A DNA stretch of 60,297 nucleotides from Fragilaria crotonensis (Eukaryota > Bacillariophyta > Fragilariophyceae > Fragilariales > Fragilariaceae), in the NCBI GenBank assembly GCA_022925895.1, contig JAKSYS010000370.1, positions 1-60,297 on the forward strand, read 5' to 3'. The notes beneath the pieces are model-generated. The model was not told the origin of the DNA. It worked only from the letters and a program-made list of their open reading frames with translations, and made no database searches. This document shows, piece by piece, positions 56,401 to 60,297 of the stretch. The position numbers and the translations under genes are program-made. Position 1 is the stretch's first letter, and every line of letters starts with the position of its first letter.

Positions 56401-57466
56401 TGGATGTTCCAAGGCTATTCATGAAGACGTTATACAAATACCTGACTGGAGAAATGAAAATGTCACAGAGTGAAGTTGATCCATGTCTGTACTACTGGAA
56501 GGACAAAGCAGGAAATGCTACTTTACTTGCAGTTGTACATGTTGATGACGTGGCACTTATTGGTGATAAGACAAACATTGAAAAATTCAAGACAGAATTG
56601 AAGAAGAGATTCAACATCTCAGATCTTGGACAGTTGAAGAAACACTTAGGAGTCTGGTACGAGTGGAAGAAGGATGACAACGGAGAAATTTATGTGGTGG
56701 CTAGCATGAACAAACTGGAAGAAGAAATTGTAAGTGCATATCAGGAGACAGCAGGAAAACCGGCAAAGGATGCGATTACTCAGGATTTCCGGGACAGCAT
56801 TTAACAAAGAACAAAGGCGATACAGTGAAGATGACCGAATACAGGTCATTGGTCGGTAAGATTATGTACCTGATGACAAAATTGGCACCAGACATTGCCA
56901 ATCCAGCAAGAGAACTGGCACAACATTTATCTAATCCAGGACACGAGCATTGGAAAGCGCTAGAACGATTGGTCGGACATATAAAGATGAAGCCATATGA
57001 AGGATTGGTGTACAGGAGACCAAAAGAGCTGAGACCGATATCTATTGTTGACTCAGACTATGCCAAGAACATAGACGACAGAAAGAGCATATCGTCCGGT
57101 CTACATACACTGGGTGGAACACTAGTACATTGGGAATCGAAAACCCAACATGTTGTGACTCTATCAAGTACAGAAGCGGAATATATTAGTTTGGCGAAAG
57201 GCGCATGTGAAAACAAGTTCATGATGATGATGCTTGACGAGGTCATGCGAAACCCATCAGAAGAAAGACTTATTGGAAAAATCTATGAAGACAATCTGGG
57301 AGCGATTTATTTGGTTAAGAACCAACATGTCGGAGCAAGAACAAAACACATTGATGTGAGGGCACATTTCATTCGAGCTAGAGGACACTGGATATTTGAA
57401 AGTGCAATTTGTTCGTTCAGAAGAAAATGCCGCAGACATTCTGAACAAGAACTGCCCTGACAAGTT
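53425..57466 (+). pseudogene. Copia Pol (protease, integrase, RT, RNase H), many frameshifts
   Basis: Domains appear in order in alternating frames. Protease: WLMDSGATTHV at about 53980. GAG-pre-integrase zinc finger: HRKFGH then CDGCSRAKA near 54420-54530. Integrase core: MDTA, CDNAGEH and VVERMF, 54590-54900. RT frame 55713-56804: KARLVLKG-type SRIVLKGY, DIEAAFLNAEL, and motif C VHVDDVALIG. RNase H: SDYAKNIDDRKS, SSTEAEYISLA and EDNLGAI, 56825-57460, then a short region up to the polypurine tract. At least eight one-base shifts are present. Since the LTRs are identical, decay is hard to reconcile with them. Confidence 0.88.
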
Positions 57467-57520
57467 ACATACCAAACACGCCCAGAACATGAGAGCTGCT
57501 GATGGTCGCTGGAGGGAGGA

Positions 57521-57980
57521 TGTCGAGGATAAGCGTTTACTAACCAACGACAGTACCGGTGAGGATGTACTGGCTGTGCAAACAGACAGACATCCAGCAC
57601 CGGAATCCCGCTTCCGTCGTGTGTACGCGGGAACTACGAACGGCATTCCGTTGGCAACGCGCACGATCCAGAATCTACAGTATCCGAACGACAGTAAATC
57701 GCCCGACAAGAAACTACAATTGTTTGATGATGTAGATGGCGATTGGACGACTGTAAGTAAGAGAGAAAGGAGAGTTAAAAGAGGAGTTAAGATCATCTCC
57801 AACCAAGACAAGAGATCCCTGTCTGGGAAGGTTGGCAGGACTGATCTGAGACAAGGAAGTAACTAAAGTAGTTACAATATTTGGAACCGGAATTTAGAGT
57901 CGGTAGTATTGTCAGTTTATCTACAGTAAGGTAGAGTTAGTACGTGCGTACGAGGCAGGAGATATCTGGGATTCTCAACA
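57521..57980 (+). repeat. Right LTR of Copia element
   Basis: 460 bp, identical in length and, on reading, in sequence to the left LTR. It is followed by target duplication TGCGAG at 57981-57986. Confidence 0.95.
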
Positions 57981-57986
57981 TGCGAG

Positions 57987-58283
57987 CAACAGATACCGGA
58001 ATTGAGAAAAATGGTGGTGACATAAAGAGGAACGGAACCACAGCGCCGACTTCCATATGGTACCAGGGGTGGGTTACGTCTCGAAGACCACCTCTGCCTA
58101 AAGCTGGAAATGGACTCAGAAAACGCGACAGTGTTTGCATGTTCAGCGCCTGTTTCACGGAAAGTACAAACATTCGGATTAATGGTGGTGACTGGTAGGT
58201 CGTAGATACACTTCAGATGTTGTTAACGGCTCCGATGTAAGCGCCATTCACTCTCACTCTCCTAGCGCAGATCTTTTGCATTA
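57987..58283. other. Short intergenic region, no feature seen
   Basis: 297 bp between the Copia element and the 3' end of the next gene. Confidence 0.5.
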
Positions 58284-59153
58284 TTACCCGACCTGAGTTG
58301 GGATATCCGACAGTTTATGCAACAACCGGACGGCTGGATTGCCTTGTAATACCGGAAATTTCAAAACTCGTATGTAATCCCAACCATTCAGAGGTTGTTC
58401 CAGATTGACTTTCGTAAAACTCTCCAGCTGATCCACGTCATATCCTGGCGGTAACACAATCAAAGACCCCGTATTGGGTTGATCTAATCTCTTCAATTCG
58501 AACAATTCATTCCAGCATGTACTAAACAGTTCGCATTCTTGCATCAATACTTGAAACCGCGAAACAGCCAACATGCGTCGACCTTCTTCGATGAATTGCG
58601 CATCAAATTCATCATCCTCTTCGGATACGCATGGGATATCCAACAATGCCTGTTGCATGGCATCCAGAAATCCAGCCACAACTTGGCGCTCAGGCTCGCC
58701 CGTGGGAATGGCCTCCAACCGTTTCCAAGGAAACGCACTGCTACTACTGCTGCTGCTTGGCAGCAATGCGGATGTATCTAGAATCCCTTCATCGTCCACG
58801 GCGACTGCGGGAGTTTCCAAAAGAAAGCTCATGGCTGGGACGGTAGAATCCACAGCGAGAGAGCGAAACACGGGATGCCAATCGTAATTGGCCAGGAAAA
58901 AATCGCTCATGGCAGCATCGGCGGCGTCGAATCTTTCGAAGGCAAGATTCAAGCGGAGCCGTGAATCACCATGTGATGAAGCATCTGCAGCATTGGTGCT
59001 TCGGCTGAGACTCGTTCCATGGTTGGCACGGGTAGCTCCTCGGGTGGAAATGAAGGAGGATCCAAAACTCAAGACTGGCGAGATCAGTAGTTGTGAGAGC
59101 ACGACAACAACAGATGCATCCTTCATCCTCATATGCATGATTCGATGTAGCAC
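58284..59153 (-). CDS. Unknown protein with signal peptide, possibly plastid-targeted
   Basis: An intact frame of 289 codons. Several Met codons open it; the one at 59126 (MKDASVVVVLSQLLISPVLS) places a clean signal peptide at the N-terminus, followed by S-F-G-S-S-F, which resembles the diatom plastid cleavage motif. The body has a Ser run (about eight Ser in a row), an acidic segment (CVSEEDDEFDAQFIEEGRR) and a C-terminal part with LIVLPPGYDVDQLESF. No known domain was recognised. It may be a soluble protein of plastid or secretory compartments (inference). Confidence 0.7.
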   Translation of the reverse strand: MLHRIMHMRMKDASVVVVLSQLLISPVLSFGSSFISTRGATRANHGTSLSRSTNAADASSHGDSRLRLNLAFERFDAADAAMSDFFLANYDWHPVFRSLAVDSTVPAMSFLLETPAVAVDDEGILDTSALLPSSSSSSSAFPWKRLEAIPTGEPERQVVAGFLDAMQQALLDIPCVSEEDDEFDAQFIEEGRRMLAVSRFQVLMQECELFSTCWNELFELKRLDQPNTGSLIVLPPGYDVDQLESFTKVNLEQPLNGWDYIRVLKFPVLQGNPAVRLLHKLSDIPTQVG

Positions 59154-60297
59154 ACTAGTACTCGTGCAACACCTCGGCAGGGATACAAAGTGTCACAGAG
59201 CGTGGTTGATCGCTTCGAGACGTACTTTCGACTTTGGATCGCACACACGTTCGCAAAACTGCAGCCTGCAGATTTCGCTTCAATCGCGGAAAATGGCATC
59301 TGGAGTCGGAGCTTTCCGATGAATAGACGGAACACCTCAGAATTTTCGGCGTCCCAACTGTACAGCATTATTGTACTGGTACTGCGAAAATACGTAGTAC
59401 CCGTACGTAGAACGAATTTCGACGATCCGCACGGTCCAACGACGTACAGTACGAACTCCTACTAGTACAAGTACTACCGGTAGTAATCTGTACTCTGTAC
59501 TCCATCATAGCGCGAAGCACCAGGTACTGGAGTACAATTCACAATGATTGTATTCGACGTAAATCCAGAGATTGGTATCATTATCTGCACAGTCTCTTAC
59601 TAACATGTCCCATCATTTCATCCCTGGAATTTAAAGAAGAGGATAGCAAGGTCTGCAGTCTTTGGAGGCATTTTCCGGTGAAAATCCCCAAGGATTGTAA
59701 TCTGCCCCCTTTCTAGGCATGGATGAAACCTATATCTTCTTTATGGATTCTAGGTTCTTCGGTTCCAGTCGTGCTCGAATCAAATTGAAAGCGGGTCCAA
59801 GGGGATACCAAGCAAATGATGGTTAAGCTTGAATGCACTTCGACCACTGCCCCGAGGTAAGTTCAAAATACTACTTTATTGGTACGCAAATTTTGGCAAA
59901 CTATATACAATGGTTGAACATCGCCACTACTGGAGTATCTATACCGCTGACGTAGATTGAGTGCAACCCTGTGATCATGAATGCCAGTGGTTTTCACAAC
60001 TGTTTACCACGCTGGACGGCGCCGTCTACGTTTCCTGGGTTGCGCCTCCTCTCAATCTTACAATCATTAATTATGCGACTTGGGACAGTCGACAAGTACA
60101 CTCCGAGGACCCCTGCTTTAAAGGTATGAGTTGCGACTAGTGACACGAATTCTTAGAACTTAGCCTTCGTATGATATGCATAGTGGATAATGGTACTCGA
60201 ATCCAGACAAAGACTTCTCAGGAACCGCATCATTCGAATTCCAAGGCCGAATAGTTGTCACCCTCTATGAGTTCAATCTAATATCTGGAACAACAAT
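59154..60297. other. Intergenic to window end, no gene supported
   Basis: GTAC-rich words cluster at 59380-59530. The rest shows no recognised gene, RNA or repeat. Confidence 0.5.

Larger units (their letters stand above)
51651..57980 (+). mobile_element. Complete Ty1/Copia LTR retrotransposon, 6330 bp, identical LTRs
   Basis: LTRs at 51651-52110 and 57521-57980 are both 460 bp, start TGTCGAGG and end CTCAACA, and no difference was seen between them when read side by side. The target duplication is TGCGAG (51645-51650 and 57981-57986). A polypurine tract (ggagggagga, 57511-57520) abuts the right LTR. Just inside the left LTR is the 14-bp perfect palindrome cgtttttaaaaacg (52111-52124), with no obvious initiator-tRNA primer site. 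The internal order is gag, protease, integrase, RT, RNase H, i.e. Copia. It is a very recent insertion 3' to the unknown gene at 58284-59153. Confidence 0.95.

Overview
The window looks like nuclear DNA of a stramenopile, most likely a diatom and plausibly a raphid pennate one. The reasons are short spliceable introns, secreted proteins with Pro/Thr stalks, signal peptides followed by a plastid-type S-F junction, a meiosis gene (MND1), and a dense mix of Copia, LINE, hAT and Harbinger-like elements between genes. The species cannot be fixed from the sequence alone.

Left half (1-39 kb). The backbone is a family of six secreted right-handed beta-helix (pectate-lyase-3-like) genes arranged as three divergently transcribed pairs: P1(-)/P2(+), P3(-)/P4(+), P5(-)/P6(+). 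The plus members end in a Pro/Thr/Arg-rich stalk; the minus members lack it. P1 and P3 carry two beta-helix modules in tandem. P5 has one module and appears to be a crossover between modules 1 and 2. A conserved element (core CGARTCACGAAYTTCAG) lies about 80-125 bp upstream of the start of P3, P4, P5 and P6, always in gene orientation. P4 has ATA in place of the ATG start.

Transposons have pushed the pairs apart. A decayed non-LTR element of about 9 kb (16.1-25.4 kb; endonuclease, RT and RNase H) lies between P4 and P5. The P5-P6 gap holds a DDE transposase, a divergent three-exon accessory gene of unknown family, an inverted array of 10-bp repeats between those two, a candidate MITE, and a 498-bp hAT MITE with a perfect 8-bp target duplication.

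Right half (39-60 kb). Apparent host genes: a two-exon ATP-grasp protein, a METTL21-type methyltransferase, a DOT1-like methyltransferase with a possible plastid presequence, a Cys-rich secreted protein with a broken tandem copy, MND1, and an unknown secreted or plastid protein. Inserted among them are a complete hAT transposon (44731-47397, TSD CTATATAC) and a complete Copia element (51651-57980, identical 460-bp LTRs, TSD TGCGAG).

One pattern runs through the window: many unrelated reading frames are broken only by single-base length changes, mostly in homopolymers. The near-identical copies P3 and P5 differ mainly in this way, and the Copia element has identical LTRs but many frameshifts. 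Residual long-read assembly error is at least as likely as decay, so most 'pseudogene' labels below are provisional.
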